Below are positions 33,314 through 47,149 of a stretch of DNA of 64,000 nucleotides, in pieces. The notes below the pieces were generated by a model, which made no database searches, was not told the origin of the DNA, and saw nothing but the letters and a program-made list of their open reading frames with translations. The stretch's first letter is position 1. Each line of letters opens with the position of its first letter. This stretch comes from CAVQGM01 sp963712065 (lineage in GTDB: Bacteria > Actinomycetota > Acidimicrobiia > Acidimicrobiales > Acidimicrobilacustridaceae), in contig CAVQGM010000001.1 of the NCBI GenBank assembly GCA_963712065.1, positions 310,001-374,000 of the forward strand, in the 5' to 3' direction. Both the position numbers and the translations under genes were made by a program.

Positions 33314-33334
33314 GCCCCTCCATCGGGGAGGGGC
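33314..33334 (+). terminator. Hairpin terminator after the RND gene
   Basis: 8-bp stem gcccctcc / ggaggggc with an atcgg loop, between the RND stop and the kgd promoter. Confidence 0.55.
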
Positions 33335-33341
33335 CGCTGGG

Positions 33342-33354
33342 TAGGATCGGCGGC
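33342..33354 (+). promoter_or_regulatory. Putative leaderless kgd promoter
   Basis: TAGGAT (33342-33347), 7 nt before the GTG at 33355, no Shine-Dalgarno. Confidence 0.5.
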
Positions 33355-36957
<3,603 letters not shown>

Positions 36958-37014
36958 CCCCGTCTCTCACCGCCTCTGTCGCCTCCATCATCGTCCTAGG
37001 CCCAGACTGGCATC

Positions 37015-38064
37015 GTGGTCGGCTACTCCCTCGCCGTCGTCGTCGGGCTCCTGGTGCTCATCAAGACGGGTGACCGCCTGGTGGGCGGGGCCGCCACGAT
37101 GGCCGCCGCGATCGGGGTCCCGCCCGTGCTGGTCGGGGCTCTGGTGATCGGCTTCGGCACGAGCCTGCCCGAGCTGGCGGTGTCGACCTCCGCCGCCGCC
37201 AACGGCGACCTCGACCTCGGTGTCGGCAACGTCGTGGGATCCAACCTGGCCAACCTGTCGCTCGTCCTCGCCGTGGCCGCCCTGCTGACCCCCATGGACA
37301 TCGACACGGATTCGCTGAGGCGCGAGGCGCCCCTCGCAATGGCGGCGACGGTCGTGTTCGCTGCCCTCGCCTGGAACGGGCTCTCCCGCGTCGAAGGCTT
37401 CGTCCTCGTCGGGCTGCTGGCCGCCGCGATCGGGTGGGTCGTGCGCGACACCAGGCGGGCCGTCGAGCCCGAGCTGACCGAGGAGCTGGGCGAGTTCATC
37501 ACCGAGTTCGAGGAGGAGCTGGCAGCCGAGGTCGAGGAGTTCGAGGAGATCCGGGACCGGGTCGAGGATCTCTTCGACGGCGACGACCTCGAGGACCTCG
37601 TCGAGCCCACCGCCGTGTCCACCGCATGGCTCGTCATCCTCACCCTGCTGGCCCTCGCTGGCACCCTCATCGGGGCCCAGCTGCTGGTCTGGGGGGCGAT
37701 CGGGTTGGCGGACGGGCTCGGCGTCGCCCAGGGCTTCATCGGCCTGACCCTGGTCGCGGTAGGCACCTCACTACCCGAGCTGGCCACCGCCGTGATCGCC
37801 GCCCGACGGGCGGAGGAAGAGCTCGTGGTCGGCAACCTCCTCGGCTCCAACCTGTTCAACAGCCTGGCAGTGGGCGGGACGATGGCGTTGGTCGGACCCG
37901 GCCCGTTGACGGATCCGGTCCTGATCCGGCGGGGAATCCTCATGATGATCGGCGTGGTGTTGGCAGCGTGGTGGTTCATGACCACTGATCACCGGGTCAG
38001 CCGGGCCGAGGCGGGAACCCTGCTCGGCGCCTACGTCGCCACCGTCCTGCTGATGCGCGGTTGA
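37015..38064 (+). CDS. Sodium/calcium antiporter (CaCA family)
   Basis: A 349-residue antiporter with two inverted alpha-repeats: GFGTSLPELAVSTSAA plus GNVVGSNLANLSLVL, and VAVGTSLPELATAVIAA plus GNLLGSNLFNSLAV; the Glu in each GTSLPEL binds Ca2+. About ten membrane helices. The central cytoplasmic loop (about residues 152-200) is extremely acidic (EEFEEIRDRVEDLFDGDDLEDLVE). It most likely expels Ca2+ in exchange for Na+. A truncated paralogue lies at 54064. Confidence 0.93.
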   Translation: MVGYSLAVVVGLLVLIKTGDRLVGGAATMAAAIGVPPVLVGALVIGFGTSLPELAVSTSAAANGDLDLGVGNVVGSNLANLSLVLAVAALLTPMDIDTDSLRREAPLAMAATVVFAALAWNGLSRVEGFVLVGLLAAAIGWVVRDTRRAVEPELTEELGEFITEFEEELAAEVEEFEEIRDRVEDLFDGDDLEDLVEPTAVSTAWLVILTLLALAGTLIGAQLLVWGAIGLADGLGVAQGFIGLTLVAVGTSLPELATAVIAARRAEEELVVGNLLGSNLFNSLAVGGTMALVGPGPLTDPVLIRRGILMMIGVVLAAWWFMTTDHRVSRAEAGTLLGAYVATVLLMRG

Positions 38065-38129
38065 TCGGTCGTCGGTTCCCCGACGACCGGCGGATGATCG
38101 AGCGGAGGTGTACGAGCCGTTCTTCGCCC

Positions 38130-38759
38130 TCAGCCGAGGGGAAAGCCGACCACGGACTCGAGGTCGCGGATGGCCTGGTCGGCGTCGACGACCTTGATCG
38201 TTCGCATGCCCATGGCCCGGGCGGGCCTGAGGTTGACCCCGAGGTCGTCGAGGAACACCGCCTCGGCCGGATCGATCGACAAGGCCTCGCAGGCGATCTC
38301 GTAGAACCGGGGATCGGGCTTGCGGACACCGACCTTCGACGACTCGATCACCACGTCGAACAGGGCCATGACCTCGGCCATCTCCCCCTCGCGGTCGATG
38401 TGGCCGCCGACGACGAAGTTGTTGGTGAGCAGTCCGGTGGCCAGCCGCTCACCGCACCGCCTCACGGCCTCGACCATGGCCGGGCGCAGCCGTCCGGCCA
38501 ACAGGCCGATCACCGCCCGGGCGTCGAGATCGTGCCCGAGGGCCCGAGCCTCGGCCTCGAACAGCTCGCAGAAGCCGTCGACGTCGACCTCCGATCGCTC
38601 GAGCCGGGCCCAGGCGTTGGTGTCGGGGTTGGTGGCGTTGACCGTGCGGATGATGCCGTCGGGCAGTCCCTGCTCCCGCTCGTAGTCGGCGAACGCCTCG
38701 AACGGCGACGACAGGATCACGCCCCCGAAGTCGAAGAGCGCGGCCTTGATGTCGTTCAC
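38130..38759 (-). CDS. HAD-superfamily hydrolase (epoxide hydrolase-like)
   Basis: A 209-residue HAD: LFDFGGVIL (motif I; the second Asp is Gly, as in epoxide-hydrolase N-terminal and haloacid-dehalogenase-type members), GLLTNNF (motif II), SSKVGVRKPDPRFYEIACEAL (motif III Lys) and VFLDDLGVNLRPARAMGM (motif IV). The GTG overlaps the M20 peptidase stop by GTGA, so the two genes are coupled. Substrate not determined. Confidence 0.88.
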   Translation of the reverse strand: MNDIKAALFDFGGVILSSPFEAFADYEREQGLPDGIIRTVNATNPDTNAWARLERSEVDVDGFCELFEAEARALGHDLDARAVIGLLAGRLRPAMVEAVRRCGERLATGLLTNNFVVGGHIDREGEMAEVMALFDVVIESSKVGVRKPDPRFYEIACEALSIDPAEAVFLDDLGVNLRPARAMGMRTIKVVDADQAIRDLESVVGFPLG

Positions 38760-40120
38760 TCGTGGTGCTCGAGCAGGTCCTTGGCCACTGCGTCCCACAG
38801 CGCGGTCGACAGGGCCAGCGAGTCGACGTCGACCCGCTCGTCGTCGCCATGGAACATGACGCCGTAGTCCTCGAAGGTGAGGTTCCGGCTGAACAGGCCG
38901 TAGCCGTACGCCGTCGAGCCCTCCCGTCGGAAGAACCGGGCGTCGGTGGCGCCGACGGTGAGGAAGGGCACCGTCTCGGCGTCGGCGTAGAACGCCTTGC
39001 TGGTACGGGCGAGCGTGTCCCACAGCGGCGTGTCGGTGGGCGACGCGCTGGAGGCGTCGTACTTCACCGTCTCGATCTGCACCTCGCCCGACAGATCGCC
39101 GAGGGCCTCGTCGAGGATGGCCCGCACGTCCTCCTCGGTCTGGCCCGGGAGCGTGCGGATGTCGAGCTCGACCTCGACCTCGTGCGGGATCACGTTGATC
39201 TTGCTGCCGCCGTGCACGATGGTCGGAGCGATCGTCGTGTGGGTGCAGGCGTGGAACTGCCGGGCCATGCCGGTGGGCAGGGCCTCGAGGCTGTCGAACA
39301 AGTCGTCGGTCGACAGCAGCGGGCCGGTGATCTCGTCGGGATAGCCCATGCTCTCGATGAACCGCCGCCAGACCTCGTGGATCTGGGTCTCGGGCCGGAA
39401 GCGGTCCAGCCGGCGCACGACCTCGGCCGCCTTCACCAACGCGTTGTCGGTGTGCAGCGGCTGCGAGCCGTGGCCCGGCGTGCCGCCGATGCGGAGACGG
39501 GTCCAGCAGGTGCCCTTCTCCCCCACGATCACCGGCAGCTTCAGCCCCGCCGGGCTCGGCAGCGGGATGCCGCCGGACTCGGTGATCACGTAGTCGGCCA
39601 CCACCGCGTCGCGCTCGTGCTCGACGAGGTGGGCGGCGCCGTAGGTGCCGAGCGCCTCCTCGTCGGCGACCGCGAGGTAGACGAGGGTGCCGTCGGGCCG
39701 GAACCCCTGGTCGGCCAACCGTCGGAACGCCACCGCCATCGACGCGGTGAGGTTGAGCATGTCGACCGCGCCCCGGCCCCAGACCTCACCGTCGATCAGC
39801 TCCCCGCCGAACGGGTCGTGACGCCAACCCTCCGGGCGCACGGGCACCACGTCGGTGTGGCCCATGAGGAGCAGGGTCGGGGCGTCGGCCCGCCGCCCCT
39901 CGATGCGAGCCACGAGGTTGCGTCGACCGGGTGCGGCGTCATAGGTCTCGAGATCGAGCCCCGTGCCCTCGAGGTAGGTCTCGAGCACGTCGGCGCTGCG
40001 CACCTCCTGGCCCGATTCGACGCTGCCGTCGTTGACGCAGGCGTTCCGGATCAGCTGCTGGAGGAGCTCGACGACCTCGCCGTCGACGGCATCGTCGGAG
40101 GTGGTGGTCGCGTCGGACAT
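38756..40120 (-). CDS. M20 family metallopeptidase/deacylase
   Basis: A 454-residue M20 enzyme. LLLMGHTDVVPV (His and base-region Asp), EVWGRGAVDMLNL (bridging Asp), AVADEEALGTYGA (Glu pair) and ITESGG (Asp/Glu) are metal-binding motifs; the His near HACTHTTIAP lies in the dimerisation/lid domain, and FHGDDERV is the C-terminal ligand. M20 members hydrolyse peptides or N-acyl amino acids; subclass unclear. The ATG at 40120 is supported by a -10 box 7 nt upstream. Confidence 0.9.
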   Translation of the reverse strand: MSDATTTSDDAVDGEVVELLQQLIRNACVNDGSVESGQEVRSADVLETYLEGTGLDLETYDAAPGRRNLVARIEGRRADAPTLLLMGHTDVVPVRPEGWRHDPFGGELIDGEVWGRGAVDMLNLTASMAVAFRRLADQGFRPDGTLVYLAVADEEALGTYGAAHLVEHERDAVVADYVITESGGIPLPSPAGLKLPVIVGEKGTCWTRLRIGGTPGHGSQPLHTDNALVKAAEVVRRLDRFRPETQIHEVWRRFIESMGYPDEITGPLLSTDDLFDSLEALPTGMARQFHACTHTTIAPTIVHGGSKINVIPHEVEVELDIRTLPGQTEEDVRAILDEALGDLSGEVQIETVKYDASSASPTDTPLWDTLARTSKAFYADAETVPFLTVGATDARFFRREGSTAYGYGLFSRNLTFEDYGVMFHGDDERVDVDSLALSTALWDAVAKDLLEHHE

Positions 40121-40133
40121 GAGGAGCAGCGTA
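40121..40133 (-). promoter_or_regulatory. Putative leaderless promoter of the M20 gene
   Basis: Minus-strand TACGCT (40133-40128), 7 nt before the ATG at 40120. Confidence 0.5.
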
Positions 40134-40263
40134 GGCTGCAGTCGACATTCGTCGCTGTGCGGCCGCCGCTCGCGGTCCTGACACCATCGGCCCTCCGGGG
40201 CGCGAGGACGTCGGACCGGGTCGGGGCCGCCTCCACCCAACACGGAAGACCCCCGAACATCAC

Positions 40264-41688
40264 ATGACCATTCGCAAGCACGTCGTCGTCGACGGCTCCA
40301 ACATCGCGACCGAAGGCAGGGAGCGACCGAGCCTCAAGCAGCTCGACGAGGCGGTGCGGTCCTTCCTCGCGGAGCACCCCACCGAGCTCGTCACCGTCGT
40401 GGTCGACGCCACGTTCGGCCACCGGATCGACGAATCCGAGCGTCCCGAGTACGAAGAAGCCGTCCTGGCCGGCGAGCTGGTGGCTCCGCCTGCCGGCGTC
40501 ATCGGCCGCGGGGACGCCTTCGTCCTCCAGATCGCCGGCCGGGCCGACGCCACCATCCTCTCCAACGACTCCTTCCAGGAGTTCCACGCCCAGTACCCCT
40601 GGCTCTTCGACGACGGTCGCCTGATCGGCGGCAAGCCGGTGCACGGGGTCGGCTGGGTCTTCATGCTCCGCACCCCCGTCCGGGGAGCCATGAGCCGCAA
40701 GGTCACCCGCGAGGCCCGATCCGGCGAGAAGGGCCGGCGCCGCGGTCGCAAGGACCGCGAGCCGGTGGCCGACAAGGCGCCCAGGAAGCGGACCGAGAAG
40801 TCGGCGGCACCGGCGCTCAAGGCGGCACCGGCCACCCGGAACCGGCCGAAGGAGCCGGTCAACGAGCCGCTTCCCTTCCTCGACTTCGTGGGAAGGCACC
40901 CGGTGAACACGATGGTCGAGGCCGAGGTGGCGTCGTTCTCGTCGCACGGTGCCTACGTGACGATCGACGGCGTCCGCTGCTACGTGCCACTCAAGCTGAT
41001 GGGTGACCCGATGCCGCGCTCGGCGCGCTCGGTGCTGAGCACCGGCGAGGTGCGTCGCTTCGTCGTGTTCGCCATCGACGGACCATCGCGAAGCATCGAT
41101 CTGGCCCTCGTCGCCGACGCCGGATCGCGCCCCGAGACACCCGCCGACGAGGCGGTGTCCAACCATGAGCCGACCAAGGGTCGCACGACGCGTGCGAGAT
41201 CGCGTAAACATGTAGGCGCGACAGAGGCGGAACGTGTCAACCAGAAGGGTGAAGCCGAGTCGCAAGTAGCCGGCGAAGAAGACGAGGATGCCAACATCCA
41301 CCTCGCTTCGCTTGCTACAACATCAGGTGCAGACACACACGCCGAGGAGGCGCCGGTGACACCCGTCAAGAAGACCGTCAAGAAGGCGGCAAAGAAGTCC
41401 GCTCCGAAGCGGGCGGCCAAGAAGGCCGTTCGCAAGACGACTGCGAAGAAGGCCGCGCGCAAGACGACGGCGCGGAAGGCAGTGAAGCGACCCGCCAAGA
41501 AGACCGCCAAGCGGACCACCAAGAAGGCCGCCAAGCGGCCCGCCAAGAAGACCGCCAAGCGGACCACCAAGAAGGCCGCCAAGCGTCCCGCCAAGAAGAC
41601 CGCCAAGCGGACCACCAAGAAGGCCGCCAAGCGTCCCGCCAAGAAGACCGCCAAGCGGACCACCAAGAAGACCGCCCGCCGCCGCTGA
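40264..41688 (+). CDS. NYN-type RNase / S1-like / histone-H1-like tail fusion protein
   Basis: A 474-residue three-part protein. Residues 1-140 resemble a Zc3h12a-like NYN/PIN nuclease: HVVVDGSNIATEG (catalytic Asp), TVVVDATFGHRI (second Asp), GRGDAFVLQIAGRADATILSNDSFQEF (acidic pair). A basic linker follows. Residues about 208-285 look like an S1 OB fold (VEAEVASFSSHGAYVTIDGVRCYVPLKLM). Residues 365-474 are a Lys/Ala/Thr/Pro histone-H1-like tail with four 16-residue repeats (AAKRPAKKTAKRTTKK). RNA cleavage plus nucleic-acid tethering is inferred. The stretch at about 41195-41345 is lower in GC and uses codons rare in the neighbours. Confidence 0.85.
   Translation: MTIRKHVVVDGSNIATEGRERPSLKQLDEAVRSFLAEHPTELVTVVVDATFGHRIDESERPEYEEAVLAGELVAPPAGVIGRGDAFVLQIAGRADATILSNDSFQEFHAQYPWLFDDGRLIGGKPVHGVGWVFMLRTPVRGAMSRKVTREARSGEKGRRRGRKDREPVADKAPRKRTEKSAAPALKAAPATRNRPKEPVNEPLPFLDFVGRHPVNTMVEAEVASFSSHGAYVTIDGVRCYVPLKLMGDPMPRSARSVLSTGEVRRFVVFAIDGPSRSIDLALVADAGSRPETPADEAVSNHEPTKGRTTRARSRKHVGATEAERVNQKGEAESQVAGEEDEDANIHLASLATTSGADTHAEEAPVTPVKKTVKKAAKKSAPKRAAKKAVRKTTAKKAARKTTARKAVKRPAKKTAKRTTKKAAKRPAKKTAKRTTKKAAKRPAKKTAKRTTKKAAKRPAKKTAKRTTKKTARRR
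41479..41670 (+). repeat. Four 48-bp in-frame tandem repeats
   Basis: Each copy encodes (A/V)KRPAKKTAKRTTKK. Copies differ almost only at the first Arg codon (CGA, CGG, CGT, CGT) and the first Ala/Val, implying recent duplication or homogenisation. Confidence 0.95.
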
Positions 41689-41710
41689 TCATCGGCACGG
41701 CAGCTCCTTC

Positions 41711-41736
41711 ACGGCCCCGCCACCCGGCGGGGCCGT
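41711..41736 (+). terminator. Strong hairpin terminator after the NYN-S1-H1 gene
   Basis: An 11-bp perfect stem (acggccccgcc / ggcggggccgt) with an accc loop, 22 nt after the stop; no T-tract. Confidence 0.75.
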
Positions 41737-41821
41737 GTCGCGTCCGGGCCCCAGCCACCGGCTCGGACGGTGAGGAGGCCGGCGCCGGCGACGACGCCGC
41801 ACTCGCCTAGCGTGGGCACCC

Positions 41822-43476
<1,655 letters not shown>

Positions 43477-43501
<25 letters not shown>

Positions 43502-44133
43502 TCGAGCCGGGCGACGGCGTCGGCGACCAGCGCCGCCTGGGCGTCGGCGTCGCCGTCGTCGGGCCGCAGCACGAGGTCCGGCGCGAGGGGTGATTCATAG
43601 GGGTCGTCGATGCCGGTGAACCCGGTGAGCTCACCGGCGCGTGCCTTGGCGTAGAGGCCCTTCGGGTCACGGCGCTCGCATTCGGCCAGCGGCGTGTCGA
43701 CGAACACCTCGAGGAACGGCAACCCTGACGCCGCGTGCACCGCCCGCGCCCGGTCGCGGTCGGCCCGGAACGGGCTGATGAGCGGCACGAGGGCCACGAG
43801 GCCGGCATCGGCGAACAGGCGGGCGACCTCGGCGGCGCGACGGACGTTCTCGGTGCGGTCGTCGGCGCTGAACCCCAGATCGCCGTTGAGGCCGTGGCGG
43901 AGGTTGTCTCCGTCGAGCAGGTACGCGGCGCGACCTCCGGCGAGCAGCCGACGCTCGACGGCGACGGCCACGGTGGACTTCCCCGAGCCCGACAGTCCGG
44001 TGAACCACACGGTGGCCCCGCCCAACCGACACGCCGACCACCGTTCGTCACGGGCCACGGCCCCCTCGTGCCACACGACGTTGGCACTGACGGGTCGCTG
44101 CGCCGCCCCCCGCCGCTCCGGCGAGGACGTCAC
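43477..44133 (-). CDS. cysC: Adenylylsulfate kinase
   Basis: It converts APS to PAPS. The 218-residue protein has WFTGLSGSGKSTVAVAVERRL (Walker A, near residue 44), LLDGDNLRHGLNGDLGFSADDRTENVRRAAEVA (substrate-binding motif), LISPFRADRDRAR and VFVDTPLAECERRDPKGLYAKAR. The N-terminal 30 residues form a variable extension. The GTG overlaps cysN by GTGA. Last gene of the cysD-cysN-cysC operon; its end runs 25 nt into ettA. Confidence 0.95.
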
Positions 44134-45389
44134 TGGCTCGGGCCGAGGATCATGCCCGCGGCCACGGTGTTGTGGGTGGCCTCGTCGATGAGGATGAAGC
44201 TGCCGGTGTCGCGGTTGCGGCGATAGTCGTCGTAGAACAACGGCACGGTCGTGCGCAGGCTCACGCGACCGATCTCGTTGAGGGCCAGCCCGGGCGCCTC
44301 GTGGTCACGGTGGAGCGTGTTCACGTCGAGCCGGTAGTGCAGGTCCTTGACCAGGGCCCGCGCCGACCGGGTGGTGTGCTTGATCCCCAGCTTGGCGCCG
44401 GGGGTCAGCGACTTCGACTCGGTCATCCAGCACACCATCGCGTCGATGTCCTGGCCGATGTGGGGTTGGTTGTGGGGCCGGCAGATGAGGTCACCGCGAG
44501 AGATGTCGATCTCGTCGGTGAGGGTGACCGTGACCGACATGGGGGCGAACGCCTCGGCGACGGGACCGTCGGCGGTGTCGATCGACCGGACGATGGAGGT
44601 GAAACCAGAGGGGAGGACGAGCACCTCGTCGCCCTGCTTCAGCACCCCGCCGGCGACGGTGCCGGCGTAGCCGCGGTAGTCGTGGTGCTCCTCGCTCATC
44701 GGCCGGACCACGTACTGGACGGGGAACCGGGCGTCGATGAGGTTGCGGTCGGAGGCGATGAAGACCTCTTCGAGGTGGTGCAGGAGCGACGTGCCCTCGT
44801 ACCAGGGCATGTTCGCGGAGCGGTGCACGACGTTGTCGCCGACGAGGGCCGAGATCGGGATGAAGGTGAGATCCGTGATGTCGAGCTTGGTGGCGAAGGC
44901 GCGGAACTCGTCCTTGATGCGGTCGAAGACGGCTTGGTCGTAGTCGACGAGGTCCATCTTGTTGACGCACACGACGAGATGCGGCACCCGGAGCAGCGAC
45001 GCCAGGAAGGCGTGACGCCGCGACTGCTCGACGATGCCCTTGCGGGCGTCGACCAGCACGAGGGTGAGGTCGGCCGTCGAGCAGCCCGTCACCATGTTGC
45101 GGGTGTACTGGGTGTGACCCGGCGTGTCGGCGATGATGAACTTCCGCTTGGGCGTGGCGAAGTAGCGGTAGGCCACGTCGATCGTGATGCCCTGCTCGCG
45201 CTCGGCGCGGAGCCCGTCGGTGAGCAGCGCCAGGTTGGTGTACTCGTCGCCCCGGTCGCGGCTGGTGCGCTCGACCGCCTCGAGCTGGTCCTCGAAGATG
45301 GCCTTCGAGTCGTAGAGCAGGCGTCCGATGAGGGTCGACTTCCCGTCGTCGACCGACCCCGCGGTGGCGAACCGCAGCAGCTCGGCCAT
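44130..45389 (-). CDS. cysN: Sulfate adenylyltransferase subunit 1 (GTPase)
   Basis: The GTPase that drives sulfate adenylylation. The 419-residue EF-Tu-like protein has GSVDDGKSTLIGRLLYDSK (G1), DTPGHTQYTRNMVTG (G3), NKMDL (G4) and, further on, SALVGDNV (G5), then two beta-barrel domains. It is not fused to CysC, which is a separate gene here. The ATG shares its A with the cysD stop (TGATG). Confidence 0.97.
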   Translation of the reverse strand: MAELLRFATAGSVDDGKSTLIGRLLYDSKAIFEDQLEAVERTSRDRGDEYTNLALLTDGLRAEREQGITIDVAYRYFATPKRKFIIADTPGHTQYTRNMVTGCSTADLTLVLVDARKGIVEQSRRHAFLASLLRVPHLVVCVNKMDLVDYDQAVFDRIKDEFRAFATKLDITDLTFIPISALVGDNVVHRSANMPWYEGTSLLHHLEEVFIASDRNLIDARFPVQYVVRPMSEEHHDYRGYAGTVAGGVLKQGDEVLVLPSGFTSIVRSIDTADGPVAEAFAPMSVTVTLTDEIDISRGDLICRPHNQPHIGQDIDAMVCWMTESKSLTPGAKLGIKHTTRSARALVKDLHYRLDVNTLHRDHEAPGLALNEIGRVSLRTTVPLFYDDYRRNRDTGSFILIDEATHNTVAAGMILGPSQ

Positions 45390-46294
45390 CAGAAGTAGCC
45401 CTCCTTCTTCCTGTCTTCCATCGCGGCCTCCGATGTGCGGTCGTCGGCCCGGGTGGCGCCCCGCTCGGTGATGCGGGTGGCCGCCACCTCGGCGATCACG
45501 GCGCCGACGTCTGCCGCGCTCGACTCGACGGCCCCGGTGCAGCTGGCGTCGCCGACCGTGCGGTAGCGGACGAGCGCCTCGAAGGGCTCCTCGTCGTCCA
45601 TGAGGCTGACGAAGGGGCTGACGGCGAGCAGCATGCCGTCGCGCCGGAACACCTCGCGGCGATGGGCGAAGTAGATCGAAGGCAACGGGATCTGCTCCTC
45701 GGCGATGTACTGCCAGATGTCGAGCTCGGTCCAGTTGGACAGCGGGAACACCCGGATGTGCTCACCGGGCTTGTGGCGGCCGTTGTAGAGCGACCAGACC
45801 TCCGGTCGCTGGTTCTTCGGGTCCCACTGCCCGAACTCGTCGCGGAACGAGTAGACCCGCTCCTTGGCCCGGGCCTTCTCCTCGTCGCGGCGGCCACCCC
45901 CGAAGACCGCATCGAAGCGGTGCTCGCCGATCGCGTCGAGCAGGGTGGTGGTCTGCAGGCGGTTGCGGCTGGCGCGCGGCCCGGTCTCGTCGACCACCCG
46001 ACCCTGGCGGATCGACTCCTCGACGGAGGCGACCACGAGCCGGGTCCCGGTCTCGTCGACCACGCGGTCGCGGTACTCGAGCACCTCGGGGAAGTTGTGC
46101 CCGGTGTCGACGTGCATGATCGGGAAGGGCAGCCGGGCCGGCCAGAACGCCTTGCGGGCCACGTGGAGCATCACCACGGAGTCCTTGCCACCCGAGAACA
46201 GCAGCACGGGCCGCTCGAACTCGGCGGCGACCTCCCGCATGATGTGGATCGACTCCGCCTCGAGGGTTCGGAGGTGCGACAACTCGTAGTCCAT
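45389..46294 (-). CDS. cysD: Sulfate adenylyltransferase subunit 2
   Basis: The catalytic subunit of ATP sulfurylase, 301 residues. FSGGKDSVVMLHVARKA (PP-loop), VDTGHNFPEVLEYRD, GGGRRDEEKARAKERVYSFRD and HIRVFPLSNWTELDIWQYI are diagnostic of the PAPS-reductase/CysD family. It ends in RKKEGYF, the standard CysD C-terminus. ATG 46294 is preferred because upstream residues are not conserved in the family. A TACGCT box (46311-46306, minus) lies 11 nt upstream. Divergent from cysQ. Confidence 0.97.
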   Translation of the reverse strand: MDYELSHLRTLEAESIHIMREVAAEFERPVLLFSGGKDSVVMLHVARKAFWPARLPFPIMHVDTGHNFPEVLEYRDRVVDETGTRLVVASVEESIRQGRVVDETGPRASRNRLQTTTLLDAIGEHRFDAVFGGGRRDEEKARAKERVYSFRDEFGQWDPKNQRPEVWSLYNGRHKPGEHIRVFPLSNWTELDIWQYIAEEQIPLPSIYFAHRREVFRRDGMLLAVSPFVSLMDDEEPFEALVRYRTVGDASCTGAVESSAADVGAVIAEVAATRITERGATRADDRTSEAAMEDRKKEGYF

Positions 46295-46345
46295 GAGGTC
46301 CCCGAGCGTAGGCTGCGCGCGACCCCCGAGGATAATCCCGACCAC

Positions 46346-46359
46346 TAAGGTAAGGAATC
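46346..46359 (+). promoter_or_regulatory. Putative leaderless cysQ promoter
   Basis: TAAGGT (46346-46351), 8 nt before the GTG at 46360; close to the divergent cysD start, so the two units could share regulation. Confidence 0.45.
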
Positions 46360-47139
46360 GTGCCCTCCCACCCGGCCGACCCCGAGCCCACCGGCGACGA
46401 CCATCGCCTCGCCGTCGACCTGGCCGCCCGTGCCGGCGACCTGCTGCGGGGGCTGCGCGACCGGCTCGACCGCGGTGAGGACCCCGATGCCGTCCGCGAC
46501 ATCGGCGACCGGCGCTCGCACGACCTGCTGGTGGCCGCCCTCGCCGAGGCCCGCCCCGACGACGCCGTGCTGTCCGAGGAGGGCGTCGACGATCGGGCCC
46601 GGCTCCACGCCCGACGGGTCTGGATCGTCGACCCGCTCGACGGCACCCGCGAGTTCGGGGAGGCAGGCCGCTGGGACTGGGCCGTCCACGTCGCCCTGGC
46701 GATCGACGGGAAGCCCGTCGTCGGCGCGGTCGCCATGCCCGCCCTCGGCGTCGTGGTCGGCACCGGCGAGCCGCCCGCCGTGCCCGCCGCCGTCGACGGC
46801 CCGCCGCGACTCGTGGTCAGCCGCACCCGCCCGCCGGCCGCCGCCACCCACGTGGCCGAGGCGCTCGGGGGCGTGCTCGTGCCCATGGGCTCGGCCGGCG
46901 CCAAGGCCATGGCGGTGGTGCGGGGCGAGGCCGACGTGTACGTGCACTCGGGCGGCCAGTACGAGTGGGACTCCTGCGCGCCGGTGGCCGTCGCCCTCGC
47001 CGCCGGGCTCCACGCCAGCCGCATCGACGGGTCCGCGCTCTCGTACAACCACGAGGACCCGTCGCTGCCCGACCTGCTGATCTGCCGGCCGGAGCTGGCG
47101 GCGCCCACGCTCGACGCGCTGGCGGGCTTCGCTCCCTGA
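46360..47139 (+). CDS. cysQ: 3'(2'),5'-bisphosphate nucleotidase CysQ (IMPase family)
   Basis: It hydrolyses PAP (and PAPS) left by sulfotransfer and sulfate reduction, preventing feedback inhibition. The 259-residue protein has the Mg2+/Li+ site VDPLDGTREFGEAG (near residue 90) and YEWDSCAPVAVALAAGL (near residue 204), the two inositol-phosphatase signatures. The active-site Glu is in DDAVLSEEGVDD. Its position facing the cysDNC operon supports the PAP role over inositol phosphatase. Confidence 0.92.
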   Translation: MPSHPADPEPTGDDHRLAVDLAARAGDLLRGLRDRLDRGEDPDAVRDIGDRRSHDLLVAALAEARPDDAVLSEEGVDDRARLHARRVWIVDPLDGTREFGEAGRWDWAVHVALAIDGKPVVGAVAMPALGVVVGTGEPPAVPAAVDGPPRLVVSRTRPPAAATHVAEALGGVLVPMGSAGAKAMAVVRGEADVYVHSGGQYEWDSCAPVAVALAAGLHASRIDGSALSYNHEDPSLPDLLICRPELAAPTLDALAGFAP

Positions 47140-47149
47140 CCGGGCGCCT

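Noticed and set aside
40051..41301. Hydrophobic antisense frame opposite the NYN-S1-H1 protein
   Set aside because: The first 30 residues look membrane-like only because they read the lower-GC linker backwards; no Shine-Dalgarno, -10 or family similarity.
41316..41321. TACAAC as a promoter for the internal H1-like start
   Set aside because: Matches the -10 pattern poorly (last base C), so it is not listed as a promoter.
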